From Veillonellaceae bacterium (lineage in GTDB: Bacteria > Bacillota > Negativicutes > Veillonellales > Dialisteraceae), in assembly GCA_025992895.1 (NCBI GenBank), contig DAJPGA010000001.1:186001-250000 (forward strand): 64,000 bases of DNA. The letters run 5' to 3'. The notes under the pieces were generated by a model. It was not told the origin of the DNA. It saw only the letters and a list, made by a program, of their open reading frames with translations, and made no database searches. The translations under genes and the position numbers were made by a program. Positions 26,799-39,200 of this stretch are shown in pieces (position 1 is the first letter of the stretch; the number at the start of each line of letters is the position of its first letter).

Positions 26799-29700
26799 TT
26801 AAAATTTATGGCTGATTGTCACGCTGTATGCAGCGCCTTCTTGTACGCCGGTCCAGCCTGTGGCTCTGAGGTCGACGCCCCATGGATGGGTCTTGTCGAT
26901 CTTAGATTTCCAGCCGAGTTCGAGGAAGCCGCTTCCGCCTTCCATGGACGGGCTCGGGGTGGCGAATGCCTGGTAGTGCGCTCTTGCTTCGCTGTCAAAT
27001 TCGTAGTCCCAGCCGATGCCTGCGTAGAGGGAGCGAACCTGGTCGAAGTTTCTTGTCCATCTCATGCCCAGTCTTGTGACGTAGGAATCGACGGAGTCGA
27101 AGTCATACCTTGTGGTTCCTTCCTGGTGGGCGATATTTGCGGAGTCGCTTCCGAGGTGTGTCCAGAAGAACTTGCCGTAGACGTCATAGGTGTCGCGGTC
27201 CTTTGTGTAGATCTTGCCTAATCCCGCCTGGGCGGAGATGTATGGTGCGCCGCTTTCGTAGCGTCCGATGAAGTTTCCGATCTTGCCATGGAAATCTCCC
27301 TTGGTGTAGCCTGCACTGGCTGCGCCTTCGTAGTAGAGGCCGCTTTCCTGGTCATGTCTTACAAGGATGCCTGCGCCGGTGTAGTGGTTCTTGCCGTCGC
27401 CTCTGGCTCCATCGTCCAGGTGGCTGGAGTAGCTGCCTCTGCCGTATTCGATGAATGGCATGATGGTATCGGTGCCGGCATCTGTCTTGACTTTCTTAAC
27501 GAAGCCGACGTTGGCAGCCATGCCGTTGATATCGATGTAAGAGCCTGTTTCATAATGCATGTCCATGCCGCTGACAACAGCATAGGGAGTGAACTGGGCT
27601 TCTTCGCCGTCATTGTCATCATGGGCCGCATCTGCTGCGCCAAGGGCGCTGTCGAGTACATTGCCGGCTGCATTTTTGAGAGCTGCGAGGGCTGCTTCAC
27701 GGTTTTCCGGAATGAGCTTGGTATCCGGATCGATTTCTCCCTTGCCGTCTTCCGGGATGTAGAGGATGATGGAATCATCGCCGTCTTTCTTGATGGATGC
27801 TTCATGCAGGATGAAGTTTGCGTCGCTGATCTTGTTATCCCCGATGAAGCCAAGGCTTGTCGTATCATCCGTTGTAATGGCGCTGGTATTGACGACCAGG
27901 TTAATGAAATCGCCCGGATTCATGTAAAGGATCTTGGATGTGTCTGCATTGACGGAGACATTTTCCATATTGATATCACTGCTGGAGACTGTCAGCATCG
28001 TATCGCCACTTTTAGCGGTTCCCGGGATGTAGAAATTCAGTTTCTGGAAATCTGCAAGGTTTCCTGCGCTGTTATCCTTGGTGTAGACGTTGAGCGTATT
28101 TCCTGTCCCTTCAGAAGCTCCGACGCCGCCGTAGAGGTTTCCTGTCGTTGCAAGTGTTGCATACAGATTGACGATGTTATCATTGGCCGTGCCGGACTGG
28201 GAATATCCGCCCGTGATATCTCCTGTGACGGTGCCGCCATAGTAGTTGACGGTGTTGCCCGAAGCATTGCCGCTGTTGTACGTAGTAGTCGTCGTTGTTG
28301 TGGTCGTGTCTTCTTCCAAAGCAGCCACGCTCATGACTGCTGCGACCGAAACGTTTTCGGAACTGCTGTCGGAATCATCTTCCGTTTCCGTTATGTCCGC
28401 TGCGTAGCCGCCCCAGACATTGCCGATGGTGCCGCCAGTGATCGTCACCGTATTTCCTGTGGCTGTGATAGCGGCAGCCGGACTGGTCAGCAGTGAAGTA
28501 TATGGGCTGCTTCCCATGCTGGCAGTATCCAATCCCAGGGCAGAGGCATCTTCTTCACTCAGGGGGCCTGCTGCGCCGCCGTAGACGGAAGCTGCACTGC
28601 CGCCGGTAACGACTGCCGTATTGCCCGATGCTGTTCCTGTCAGTGTATAGCCGCCTAAGAGAACATCGGCCTTGCTGTCAGAGAGGAGGACGCTGTTTTC
28701 CGAAACCGTTCCCATTTCAGAAAGACCGCCGGCTGCCAGGGATGCGGTGGAGTCAGCATTGAGAGAGACCGTATTCTGGCTGGTCGTTCCCTGCGTAGTA
28801 AAGCCGCCGATCACTGCGCCTGCTACGGTGCTTCCCTTAAGCGTCACAATGTTTTTGCTTGCTGTTTCATTGGCAGAAATAGTGAGATCGGAGAAATCAA
28901 AGCCTGAATTCCCTGAGCTGCCGTCTTCTATTTGGGCAACAGCGCTGCCTCCCACTGCATCCCCGGAAACGGTGCTGTCTGTCAGAGTTACCGTATTCCC
29001 GCTAGCCGTGGTAGAAACGGTCAGCTTGCCCGACGGAGCTGCTGCAGCCCCGGTCTCTTCTTCAGTGCTTGTCAATTCCGGCGTGATCATCAGGTATTCA
29101 GAGGCAACGCCGCCTTCGACCATTTCTGCTGTGCTACGCTGTAGGGCAACTGTATTTTGATTGGACACAGCGGCAGCTTCATAAGCAAGATTCGTCGTAT
29201 CGGAAGACAGGTAATCCCTTCCATCATTTATTACATAGCCGCCAGCCACATCGGTGGTTGGGCCCTCCGAGCCGCTGGAGACTGAGTTCGTCACTACGGA
29301 ATCTGTCAGTGTCACCTTGTTTCCGCTGGCACTTGTGGAGACAGTCCCGTCAGCCAGGATTGCAGGCGCTGAGCTCCTGGACCATGTGAGTACGCTGCCG
29401 CCAATGACGCCCGGCATGCTTAAAGAAAATATACTCTGACTATTGATTGTCACATGATCGAGGGATACGGTATTATTGTCTGCATTGCCGTTATAGGTAG
29501 TTCCGCCATTTACCCCGTCCCCAACCAGTTCCAGATTCGTCGTGACCGTATCATTTCCTGTGAGAGCCGCTCCGGTAATGGAGACCTGGTTGCCGCTGGC
29601 ATCGCCATAGTCCGTCCAGCCGCCATACACGCTGTCATAATAGCCCAGCTGCGTTGTATCGGAATAGGTAATGGTTACCTCATTGCCATTCGTATGGTAT

Positions 29701-32357
29701 GGAACAGCGGCTGTACCGCCGACGGCATAACCGCCGTAGACATAGGGTGAGAAAACATATCCGGTTGTATCCGCATCAGTTTCATTCCCCGCAGGTTCTT
29801 CAATGAGTACCTGGTTGTAGCTGGCGCCGCCTGTGGTATCCGCCGTGCTGGCGGACGCCGTTTGGCTGGTCTCCGCAAGGCTTTCCGTCGCATAGGCGGA
29901 ACTGGAATTGCTGCTGGAAGCAGATCCGGCATAGCCGCCATACACGTTTGAACTTGTTTGCGTACCTTTCAGGATGACGCTGTTATGGTTGGCATTATTG
30001 ATATAGACCGCATCGCTTGAAGAAGAAACTGCGTACAGGGAACTGAGGCCCATTTCGCTGGTCGTGATGATTCCACCACCACCAGAAGAGCTGACACTTC
30101 CCGCCAGACCGCCATAGATAGCCCCGGAAACGGTGCTGCTTGTCATTTCCACTTTGTTGCCGCTGGCCGTCAGGGAAATCGTAGGCGTATCTTCCAGAGA
30201 ATACAGGTCAGAGTTGGAAACGCCGGCATAGCCGCCATAGACAGAGTCCCCGATTGTGCTGTCTGCAATCGTTGCAGTATTGTCATTGGCGCTGATGGAC
30301 ATGGCGGAGATTCCTGTACTGGTATCTGTAGTATCTTCTGCAGCGACAGCCAAAAGACTGGTCAAATAGGTAATGCTGCCAGAATTGCTGGAAGCACTTC
30401 CTGCCAGGCCGCCGAAGACGATACCCTCGATCTGGCTGCCCGTAATCGTTACCGCGTTGCTGTTGGCACTGGTGGATATGGAATCTGCTTCTGTGCCGGT
30501 ATCCGTTTCCGTGCTTTCCTCTACAGGAGCAGCCAAAAGGCTCGTAAATGCAGCTGCAGCAGCTACATTACCGCCGCCTGAAGAGGCATTCCCTGCGCGG
30601 CCGCCGAAGACTGTGCCAGAGGAAGTGATCGTATCCAGTGTGACCGTATTGCCATCGGCATTGCCGGACTCGGTTTCACCGCCGGTAATATCGCTGCTCA
30701 CAGAGGTCAGGTAGATTTCATCATCGTCCGTAACCTTTGTCCCCGTGATTTTCACCGTATTGTCATTGGCATCGCCGTAATCCGTATAACCGCCCGTAAC
30801 AGTAGAGACGCCATACTCCTCCTCCGCAGTATTGGAAATCTCCACGGTATTGCTGCTGGCATTAAGGGCCGGTGCACTACTAGAGCTCGACACATAGCCG
30901 CCATAGACCCTGGTACCGGAAGCGGACGTATTCGTTAACGTGACCGTATTATGATTGACCCCGGCAACAGCATCAGCCTCAGCAGAAGTATCGCCATAGT
31001 ATTGCATATAGCCGCCGTAGATATCCGAACTCCGGGCAGTACTATTCGACAGCGTTACTGTATTGCCGGAAGCTCTGGCACTAAAAGCCGGCGTACTCGT
31101 CGAAGCAGCCGCCTCATCGGTTTCCGCAGCAGATTCATCAGTCGATTCATCAGTCGATGACGCATAGTATTCCTCATAGCCGCCGTAAATGCTGTTGCCG
31201 TCAGCCGTACTATTGGTCAGCGTTACCGTATTGCCGGAAGCGCTGGAAGAGGAGCTTCCTGTGGCTACGAGTCCGCCGTAGACTTCCCCATCGGCAACGC
31301 TGTTTGTCAATGAAACGGTGTTTCCAGAAGCATTGAAGCTGGCAGTCGTGTAAGACTCAACGAACCCGCCGTAGATATCTTCGCTGGCAAAGACCTGTGT
31401 CAGGGAAACCGTATTGGTGCTGGCATTACCGTAGGCTGCATTCCCTCCGTAAATCGTTCCTTCTACATCGATGGAAGGCAGCGTATTCGTGGAATCGCCT
31501 GCAGTCCTCGCAATCCCGTTCCCTGTGAGAGTGACCTCATTGTTTTCTGCACTGCCTGACTCGCTATTCCCGCCAAAAATATCGCCGGAAACGGTGAGTA
31601 CATCATCCGTGGTTTTAGCGGTGGATGTCACGGATACCACGTTGCCATTGGCATTTCCCAGGGCGTACCCGCCGGTGATGTCTGCATAGGATGCTTCCAC
31701 TGAAGAGGAAATCGTGACGTGGTTGTTCGAGGCCGTATACGCACTGAAATCGTCTGAATCATCGGACTCTGCAGGCTGTGACATGCCGCCCGTAATGGAC
31801 AGTTTTTCCGTACTGCTGGTGAGATCCGTCAAGGTCACCGCATTATTGTCTGCAGCGGACGCCCCGCTCACCCCGCCTGCAATTTCCAAGCTGCTTGTGG
31901 TGGCGTCAGGCAAATTCAGAGAAACCCCTGACAGCGTGACCTGGTTGCCCGAGGCAGCACCCTTCATAGATATGCCGCCTGCAATCCCATTGCCCGTGGC
32001 ATTGCTAAAACTGACAGATGCTCCATCCGTTACGGAAAGCTTGTTGTTCGATGCATCTCCGCTCTCTAACGTATAAGCGCCGGCTAATGTACTAGCGGTG
32101 TAGCTTGATCCGCCAGCGCTGACTGTCTCCCCTGTCAGCGTGACAGTCCCCTCTCCGCTGATAGAAACGGTATTGCCGCTGGTGGAATCCGTGTACATAT
32201 TTCCATACAGACTTGTAAACTCCGTCCCTGTCAAAGATTTCTCTGTGCCATCCGAAGATCCGACCGTCACGGCAGCCTGCGCTGGAAGCACGCCAAAAGC
32301 GGCCCCCGCCAGACCGGACAATACAAGGGTCGCCAAAAGTTTGTAATTCTTTTTCAT
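26799..32357 (-). CDS. Giant monomeric autotransporter (type Va) adhesin, AT4
   Basis: 1852 residues. Signal peptide MKKNYKLLATLVLSGLAG...AQAA; AAGGAG lies seven bases before the ATG. The passenger is about 1500 residues of SGNTVTLTNS...YGGY repeats interrupted by acidic Ser/Thr-rich inserts (for example STDESTDESAAETDEAAAST and a run of nine Thr). The shared linker (NTLNVYTKDNSAGNLADFQK ... GKGEIDPDTKLIPENREAAL) and the barrel (FTPYAVVSGMDMHYETGSYI to VTISHKF) place it with AT2, AT3, AT5 and AT6. In the barrel it is closest to AT5: both have SGAPYISAQAGLGK-type and SMEGGSGF/SMKGSSGF segments. Confidence 0.93.
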   Translation of the reverse strand: MKKNYKLLATLVLSGLAGAAFGVLPAQAAVTVGSSDGTEKSLTGTEFTSLYGNMYTDSTSGNTVSISGEGTVTLTGETVSAGGSSYTASTLAGAYTLESGDASNNKLSVTDGASVSFSNATGNGIAGGISMKGAASGNQVTLSGVSLNLPDATTSSLEIAGGVSGASAADNNAVTLTDLTSSTEKLSITGGMSQPAESDDSDDFSAYTASNNHVTISSSVEASYADITGGYALGNANGNVVSVTSTAKTTDDVLTVSGDIFGGNSESGSAENNEVTLTGNGIARTAGDSTNTLPSIDVEGTIYGGNAAYGNASTNTVSLTQVFASEDIYGGFVESYTTASFNASGNTVSLTNSVADGEVYGGLVATGSSSSSASGNTVTLTNSTADGNSIYGGYEEYYASSTDESTDESAAETDEAAASTSTPAFSARASGNTVTLSNSTARSSDIYGGYMQYYGDTSAEADAVAGVNHNTVTLTNTSASGTRVYGGYVSSSSSAPALNASSNTVEISNTAEEEYGVSTVTGGYTDYGDANDNTVKITGTKVTDDDEIYLTSVSSDITGGETESGNADGNTVTLDTITSSGTVFGGRAGNASSGGGNVAAAAAFTSLLAAPVEESTETDTGTEADSISTSANSNAVTITGSQIEGIVFGGLAGSASSNSGSITYLTSLLAVAAEDTTDTSTGISAMSISANDNTATIADSTIGDSVYGGYAGVSNSDLYSLEDTPTISLTASGNKVEMTSSTVSGAIYGGLAGSVSSSGGGGIITTSEMGLSSLYAVSSSSDAVYINNANHNSVILKGTQTSSNVYGGYAGSASSSNSSSAYATESLAETSQTASASTADTTGGASYNQVLIEEPAGNETDADTTGYVFSPYVYGGYAVGGTAAVPYHTNGNEVTITYSDTTQLGYYDSVYGGWTDYGDASGNQVSITGAALTGNDTVTTNLELVGDGVNGGTTYNGNADNNTVSLDHVTINSQSIFSLSMPGVIGGSVLTWSRSSAPAILADGTVSTSASGNKVTLTDSVVTNSVSSGSEGPTTDVAGGYVINDGRDYLSSDTTNLAYEAAAVSNQNTVALQRSTAEMVEGGVASEYLMITPELTSTEEETGAAAAPSGKLTVSTTASGNTVTLTDSTVSGDAVGGSAVAQIEDGSSGNSGFDFSDLTISANETASKNIVTLKGSTVAGAVIGGFTTQGTTSQNTVSLNADSTASLAAGGLSEMGTVSENSVLLSDSKADVLLGGYTLTGTASGNTAVVTGGSAASVYGGAAGPLSEEDASALGLDTASMGSSPYTSLLTSPAAAITATGNTVTITGGTIGNVWGGYAADITETEDDSDSSSENVSVAAVMSVAALEEDTTTTTTTTTYNSGNASGNTVNYYGGTVTGDITGGYSQSGTANDNIVNLYATLATTGNLYGGVGASEGTGNTLNVYTKDNSAGNLADFQKLNFYIPGTAKSGDTMLTVSSSDINMENVSVNADTSKILYMNPGDFINLVVNTSAITTDDTTSLGFIGDNKISDANFILHEASIKKDGDDSIILYIPEDGKGEIDPDTKLIPENREAALAALKNAAGNVLDSALGAADAAHDDNDGEEAQFTPYAVVSGMDMHYETGSYIDINGMAANVGFVKKVKTDAGTDTIMPFIEYGRGSYSSHLDDGARGDGKNHYTGAGILVRHDQESGLYYEGAASAGYTKGDFHGKIGNFIGRYESGAPYISAQAGLGKIYTKDRDTYDVYGKFFWTHLGSDSANIAHQEGTTRYDFDSVDSYVTRLGMRWTRNFDQVRSLYAGIGWDYEFDSEARAHYQAFATPSPSMEGGSGFLELGWKSKIDKTHPWGVDLRATGWTGVQEGAAYSVTISHKF

Positions 32358-32639
32358 ATAAGTCTCCTTCCCTCGACTTACTGGAAATAATATTCTACTA
32401 AACCGCCGTCAAAAGACAGGCCCTCTTCCCCAGAGCCCGGTTCCCTTCCCGCACTTCCCGGCACAGGAAAGAAAACCTTACGTCTTCATCGGCAATCGTC
32501 TGTATTACTCATCATACACCATTTGTATTATTTATAGGATATAAATTCTTATAAATTTATTTAATATACATCATATCTCAATATTTATATGATTAGATTT
32601 ATGGATGAGAGGAAAGAAAGGGGATTAAAAGCAGAGGAA

Positions 32640-33125
32640 TGAAAATGAAAAAACCAGACGACCTCGCGCTGCTCGAATAACCTTTTTATAAAAACCAATG
32701 AATACTGCACCCCTTTCTCCGGCAACTTTAGAAAATGCATTTTCTAAAACCATGGGCGATGATGCTTCGCCTTCTTAGAAAATGCAACTCTTTCGCCCAG
32801 CATCAGAGAAGTGATAGGCTGGGCACTTTCCCCTCCGGGGACAGTTCGGCGATGTGAAATATAAGAAATCAGTTCTAATTTGTCTTGAACTTATATACCT
32901 GCGGCTGAAGAAATGCAACTCATCCGCCCGACATTTTTATATTAACTGCACCCCTTTCGCCCTTCGGGCACTTCCCTCCGTTGGGGGCAGCTTGCGATGA
33001 GAAATAAAAAATATCCAATCTGATTTGTTTTGAACCTTTCGTAATCCTATCCAAACCTTCCCTTCCAGGGCAAGGTCAAAGGCATCCTTCCCCGCTGGGG
33101 CAGGTCAAAACCTTCCGCTATCGTC
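32640..33125. repeat. Dispersed repeat block (long, composite)
   Basis: About 480 bases of recurring modules: ACCTCGCGCTGCTCG, repeated ACTGCACCCCTTTC, GGCACTTTCCCCTCCGGGGA, GCCCTTCGGGCACTTCCC, GTTGGGGGCAGC, TCTGATTTGTTTTGAACC, and CCTTCCCTTCCAGGGCAAGG. No gene is seen. The part from 32358 to 32640 is the AT-rich upstream region of AT4. Confidence 0.65.
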
Positions 33126-33160
33126 ATGAACCTATACACTCAAATTCTATTTACAACGCA

Positions 33161-33192
33161 AAAAAGCCTCGCGCATTTGCACGAGGCTTTTC
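33161..33192. terminator. Bidirectional terminator after AT5
   Basis: AAAAGCCTCG-10-CGAGGCTTTT, 26 bases downstream of the AT5 stop. Confidence 0.88.
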
Positions 33193-33217
33193 AATTTACA
33201 GGAAGTACTCTCTTTAT

Positions 33218-36200
33218 TTAAAACTTATGTCCAATTCCTACGTAGTAGGTGGCGCCCTTTTCTTTGCCGGCCCAGCCTGTGGCTTTTACATCTACGCCCC
33301 ATGGATGGGTGTCGTCGATCTTGGATTTCCAGCCGAGTTCGAAGAAGCCGCTCGATCCTTTCATGGACGGGCTCGGTGTGGAGTAAGCTTTGTAGCTGGC
33401 TCTGGCTTCATTGTCAAATTCGTAGTCCCAGCCGATGCCTGCGTAGAGGGAACGGACCTGGTCGAAGTTTCTTGTCCATCTCATGCCCAGTCTTGTGACG
33501 TAGGAGTTGACGGAGTCGAAGTCGTACTGGGTGGTGCCTTTCTGATTGACAATGGATGCGGAGTCGCTGGCTAAGTGGGACCAGAAGAATTTGCCGTAGA
33601 TGTCGTAGGTGTCACGGTTTCTGGTGTAGACTTTGCCAAGGCCTGCCTGCGCGGAGATGTATGGCGTGCCGCTTTCGTATCTGGCGTTCATGCTGCCGAT
33701 TCTTCCGTGGAAGTCGCCTTTCATATAGCCTGCGCTGGCAGCGGCTTCGTAGTAGAGGCCGCCCGCCTGGTCGCGGCGGAAGAGGATGCCGGCGCCGGTG
33801 TAGTGCTGTTTGCCGTCGCCTCTGGCTCCGTTATCCAGGTGGCTTGCGTAGTTGCTCCTGCCGTATTCGAAGAATGGCATGACGGTGTCTGTCCGTCCGT
33901 CTTTCTTTTCTCTCTTCACGAAGCCGACGTTCGCCGCCAGACCGGTGACGCTGACGTGGGAGCCTGTTTCATAGCGCATATCGCTTCCGCCAACGACTGC
34001 ATACGGCATGAACTGTGTGCCGCCGTTTCCGCTCTCATCCCATGCAGATGCTGCTGCGCCAAAGGCGCTGTCTGTCACGATGGATGCGCTGTTCTTCAAT
34101 GCGGCTGTGGCCGCTTCGCGGCTTTCGGGCAGAAGTTTGGTGTCCGGGTTGATTACCCCTTTGCTGTTTTCAGGGATATAAATGACAATGTTATTGCTGT
34201 CCTGCTTTGCGATATCCATGGTATAGGAAATGAAGTTTTCGTCGGTGATGTGGTTGTCCCCGATGAGGCCGTAGGTGGTGTTTTCTGCGATGATATCGTT
34301 ATCGCTATGGATGAGGCCGACGGTTTCGCCCGGCTTGAGGCTCTCGATTCCGGATGGATCGGCCGTGATGACAGCTCCGGAGACGTCCGCCTGGCCAGTG
34401 ACGGTCAGCATGGTCTCACCGGCTGTCGTTCCTTTAGGCACGTAGAAGTTCAAGCTCTGGAAATGGTCCAGATTTCCTGTGCTGTTTCCTTTGGTATAAA
34501 CGTTCAGTGTATTGCCGCTGCCTTCACTGCCGCTTTCGCTGTATCCGCCATAGAGGTTTCCAAGGAGACTCAGCATGCCGCTGTACAGGTTGACGGTGTT
34601 GTTATTGGCTTCGCCGGACTGGGAATAGCCGCTGATGATGTTCTGGCTGACCGTGCCGCCGTAGTAGTTGACGGTGTTGTCCGAAGCAGCTCCGCTCTCG
34701 TAGGTGGTGCCTTCACCCTCCTCATCGCTCATGATGCCATACGCTGTCTCTGCTGCCTCTTCTTCCGTCGGTTCGGCTGCTGCCTCATCCATGAGAGAGT
34801 CTGCTGCATAGCCGCCGTAGATAGATTCCACCGTGCCGCTGACCATATTCACCGTATTCCCGCTGGCGCTGATGGCAGATTCTTCTGCATCTGGCACAAC
34901 TGCTATATTTTCAAAAGTAGTTCCGGAAATATAACCCACGTCCGGATCAATTTCTGCGCCGTAATAACCATTGTTTTTTTCATCATATTCCAAAACCGGA
35001 AGGCTGCTCTTCAGGGCAGAACGAATGCTTGCACTGTCTGTGCCCAGGATGCCGGCTGCGCCGCCGTAGACGTTCTCTGCCGTGCTGCCGGAAATGGTGA
35101 CTGTATTGACCTTGGCTTCGCCTATGCCGGAAATACCGCCATAGACGTCACCAGCCTGAGAGCCGCCAGCCAGTGTGACCGCATTGCCCTCGGCCGTGCC
35201 CTGCATGACCATACCGCCCAGGACAAGACCTCCGCTGACATTAGCGAGGGATACGATATTTCCCTTAGCGCTCTGGTCTCCTTCCGCTGCAAAGGAAAGT
35301 GCTGATGTATATGGTGTTGTACTATCTACATAGCCATCTTCATCATAACCATAAACCGTTTTCTGCGTGGAGAGAACCGTTGTCCCGCCGATAATGCTGC
35401 CTGTGACTTCAGCATTGGCCAGGGAGACTGTATTGCTGTCTGCATGGGTACCGCCGGTGTATCCGCCGGCAACATGAGCTGCTGTGATTCTTCCCTTTTC
35501 TGTACCCTGGATGATGACCTGATTTCCATTGGCCTCTCCATAAAGAGTGGTGCCGCCCAGGACATCCTTATACGATGCGTCTTTGTCCACTGTCTGGACA
35601 ATCTGCAGGATATTTTCATTGGCGCTGGCGTTCTCCCTTGCCTGGAGAACCCACTCGTCATCCTCTTGAACTGGCGTAAGGGCGGTTGCTGCCGTAGGTG
35701 CCACATAGCCGCCGTATACGCTGATAGATGAACCCTCTGTCAGCACATCTGTCAGAAGTGTCTTATTCTCATTGGCCTGCACGGTATCCACCATAAATAA
35801 TTCATAGGTCTTGTAATACCATTCATCATCATCTGCCGCCAGCGTAATGCCTACCAGACCGCCAGCGACATTATTTTTCAGGGTGGTATTTGTCAGCGCC
35901 AGTGTATTTTCATTGGCCGTGCCCATATAGGCAGCGCCGCCTGCAGCAGCCACATCCATGCCGGGTACCAGCACAAGACTTTCATCACTATAATCGCCTG
36001 CATCGATTGTCATATTGGTGCCGTCATCCAGCTGCCTGCCTTCCATCACCAGGGTGTTCCCATTGGCTGAACCGACTTCTGCAAAGCCGCCCACTGCCTC
36101 TCTGTAGTCTGCTGCCGTTTCCAGATCATAAGAGACTCCTGCGATATTGTTATTGGCCCCGGCACTCGCTGCGCTTTCAACAGTATGCGTATACGTCGTA

Positions 36201-39200
36201 TACGCACCATAATAATCTTCTTCATAGGTAACAGACTGTGCACCATCGGAATCGGAAATTGTCGGCAAATACAACCAGTCGGGAAGGGACAGGTATCCGC
36301 CAAATAATGATGCGGATGCCGTGCTGTTTACCATGGTGACCTTATTTCCGCTCGCACCATTGACAAAGGTGCCCTGCGCTTTGCCGCCATAGACAGTTTC
36401 TGCCTGGACATTTTCCAGAGTGACCGTATTTCCTTCTGCATTGCCCAGGAGACATCTCTCCTGCAGGGTTTCCTTGTATCCGGCGCTCCCGCCAATGACG
36501 TCAGTGACTGTTATATTGGATGCAGGACCTTCTTCCTGAGAAAGCCATTCCCCTGTAATACTTACGATATTTCTATCCGCATCGCCTTCTGCCACAGCAC
36601 CGCCATAGACATCTCCATAGACCGATGCCTGATCCAGCGTGGACGAGACAGTTACCTTATTGTCATTCGCCGTTACAGAGTCAAAGGCTTCTTCGCCGGA
36701 AACATACTCCTCCTTGCCGCCGTAGACATTAAGGCCAATGTTTTTTCTCTCGTTTTTCAGATTTGTCAAAGTGACTGTATTATGATTGACACCTGGGCTC
36801 GACGCTTTGGGCAGTATATACGATATCGTTTTATTGTCGCTTGTGTAGGTGACCTTTATGCCATCTTCTGTTTCTTCTGCCGTTCCTCCATCCGGCAGAG
36901 ACCCCACTCTCAAATAACCGCCATACACATAGTTATTGTCCTCGAATCCGTTAAATACGCTGTCAGATATGTCGACCGTATTGCCGCTGACACCGCTGAT
37001 ACCCGCAAGGCCCTTATCTGGATCAGCAACGAAATCAGTACCGACTTTACCGCCATATACAGCTTGGTAAAAATCGACATTCTTCAGCGAAACTTTGTTG
37101 CCTTCCGCATTGCCGCCATAATATCCGTACGAACTATTCCCGCCTATGACGTTATGGTATATAGTCAGTATATTGGATCCATTTTCCGCTTGAATTCCCG
37201 AGATGCTCACGCTATTATTGTCCGCATTGCCCAGCGATGTATAACCGCCGTAAACATAGTAGAGTGCCATTGTATCCATCAGTGTATCAAAGGAAATATC
37301 CACTGTATTGTTATTGACATTGACAGGAGAGAGCACGACGGAAGCAGCCGTATTATTATCGATTACCCCATAACCGCCATAGACATTATCGCCGTCGACA
37401 TACGTATCCAGAAGTGTGACCTTGTTTCCGGAAACAGAAATCGCATCTGCAGAAGCAGTATCATCTACACCTTTCTCATGTTCCGTCGTTTCAAAATAGC
37501 CGCCATAGACTGTGGCTCCAAGAGTGCTGCTTACCGCGGTGACACTGTTGTCACTGACCGTCACATTTTCGGAAGAGAAGCCCGTGATATCACCGGCATA
37601 CAAGTATCCGCCGTTAACATAAATACGGTTGCTGCTTCCCGTGCTTTTTACCGTGCTGTCCTGGACAGACACATGATTGCCATTGACACTGATGCCCGAC
37701 GTCTCAGAAATATTTGCAATGCTGTCTGTCGTCAAATAGCCGCCGTACAGATAAGAGGATGCCGTACTGCCATCACTGAGCGTGATGCTGTTGTCATTGA
37801 TACTGACCTTAGCTTCGCCAGAGAGATCCGTAATGCTGTCCGTCTCCAAATAGGCGCCGAACATATTCCGGCTGACACTACTTTCGCCTGTCATTTCGAT
37901 GCTGTTTCCATCAAGGCCGACCTTAGCCTCATCAGAGAGATCCGCAATGCTCCCTGTCTCCAAATAGGCGCCGTACAGATAAGAGGATGCCGTACTGCCA
38001 TCACTGAGCGTGATACCGTTGTTATTGACACTGACTACCGTATTTCCTGATAAATCAGTAAGGTCGTCCGCGTTCATCATGCCGCCGGCGGATCCGCCCG
38101 TCAGTGTGCTTTTTATGACATGCAATGCATTGTTATTGACACCGGCACTGGCCGCTAAAGGCGTGGTGACGGTAATCTCTGAATCCGCACTATTCACTGT
38201 TATGGGAAGTGTCACGGCCGCCGTATTCGCATCGGTATCCGTGACCAGGTCTCCCCGATTTTCTGCATACATATAGCCGCCGTAAGCAGCGCTGTTTACG
38301 GTACTATTTGCCAGATAGACGGTATTGCCGCTGGCTCCATTGACGCCGGCAATGCCATATGCCAGGCCGCCGTTAACGGCACCGGAATCATAATAGGTAT
38401 TGTACCTGCCGACAGTCTCTATGCCCGTCACTGTCACATTATTCAGGTATACCGTATTGTTTTCGGCATTGCCGATCAGGTAATAATCATCCGTATTATA
38501 ATCTCCAGTACTGGTATCTATGCCGGCTATACCGCCGTCCGCCTGAGCGATGGAAGTCTTGGCGCTCGATGCGGCCTGCGATTCCGCACCCTCATCCCAA
38601 TTGACCTTCACGCTGTTTCCCGTCACATTGCCCAGTCCCGCACCGCCAATGACACGGTTATAGGCTGCGGCAGTCCCGGTCATAGCTGCATCGCTGGAAA
38701 TAGTGACTGTATTGCCGCTGGCCATCATCTGGCTTTCATCCAGCGTGGAAGCATCATACGCAGCCCCCTCGATATCCGCATCAACGCCAGAGAGCTCAGC
38801 GGCACCGCCGATGACCGTCCACCGGCAGCTTGTCCCATCCGATCCGGCATTCGTCAGTACGACAGAGTTGTTTTTTGCGATAGTCTGGCTCCGTCCGCCG
38901 ACAATAGAGGTATTCCCTTTCAGCACAGCATTTTCCACGATGACCTTGTTATCATTGGCCGTCCCTATTTCCGATACACCGCCGGCAAAATTGGTGAAAT
39001 AATAAGAGCCGTTTGCTAAATCATCATCAACAACAGCCCCATCCGTGATGGACAGAATATTTCTATTCGCATCCTTCACTGATGAATCAAGGGTAATTTC
39101 ATGAGTCGATCCATATTGGCTCGTATAATAAGCCCCGGGAACATAGCTGGCAGCGATGCCGGACACATTGCCATTGCTGACGCCGGGTGAAAGCGTGGTA

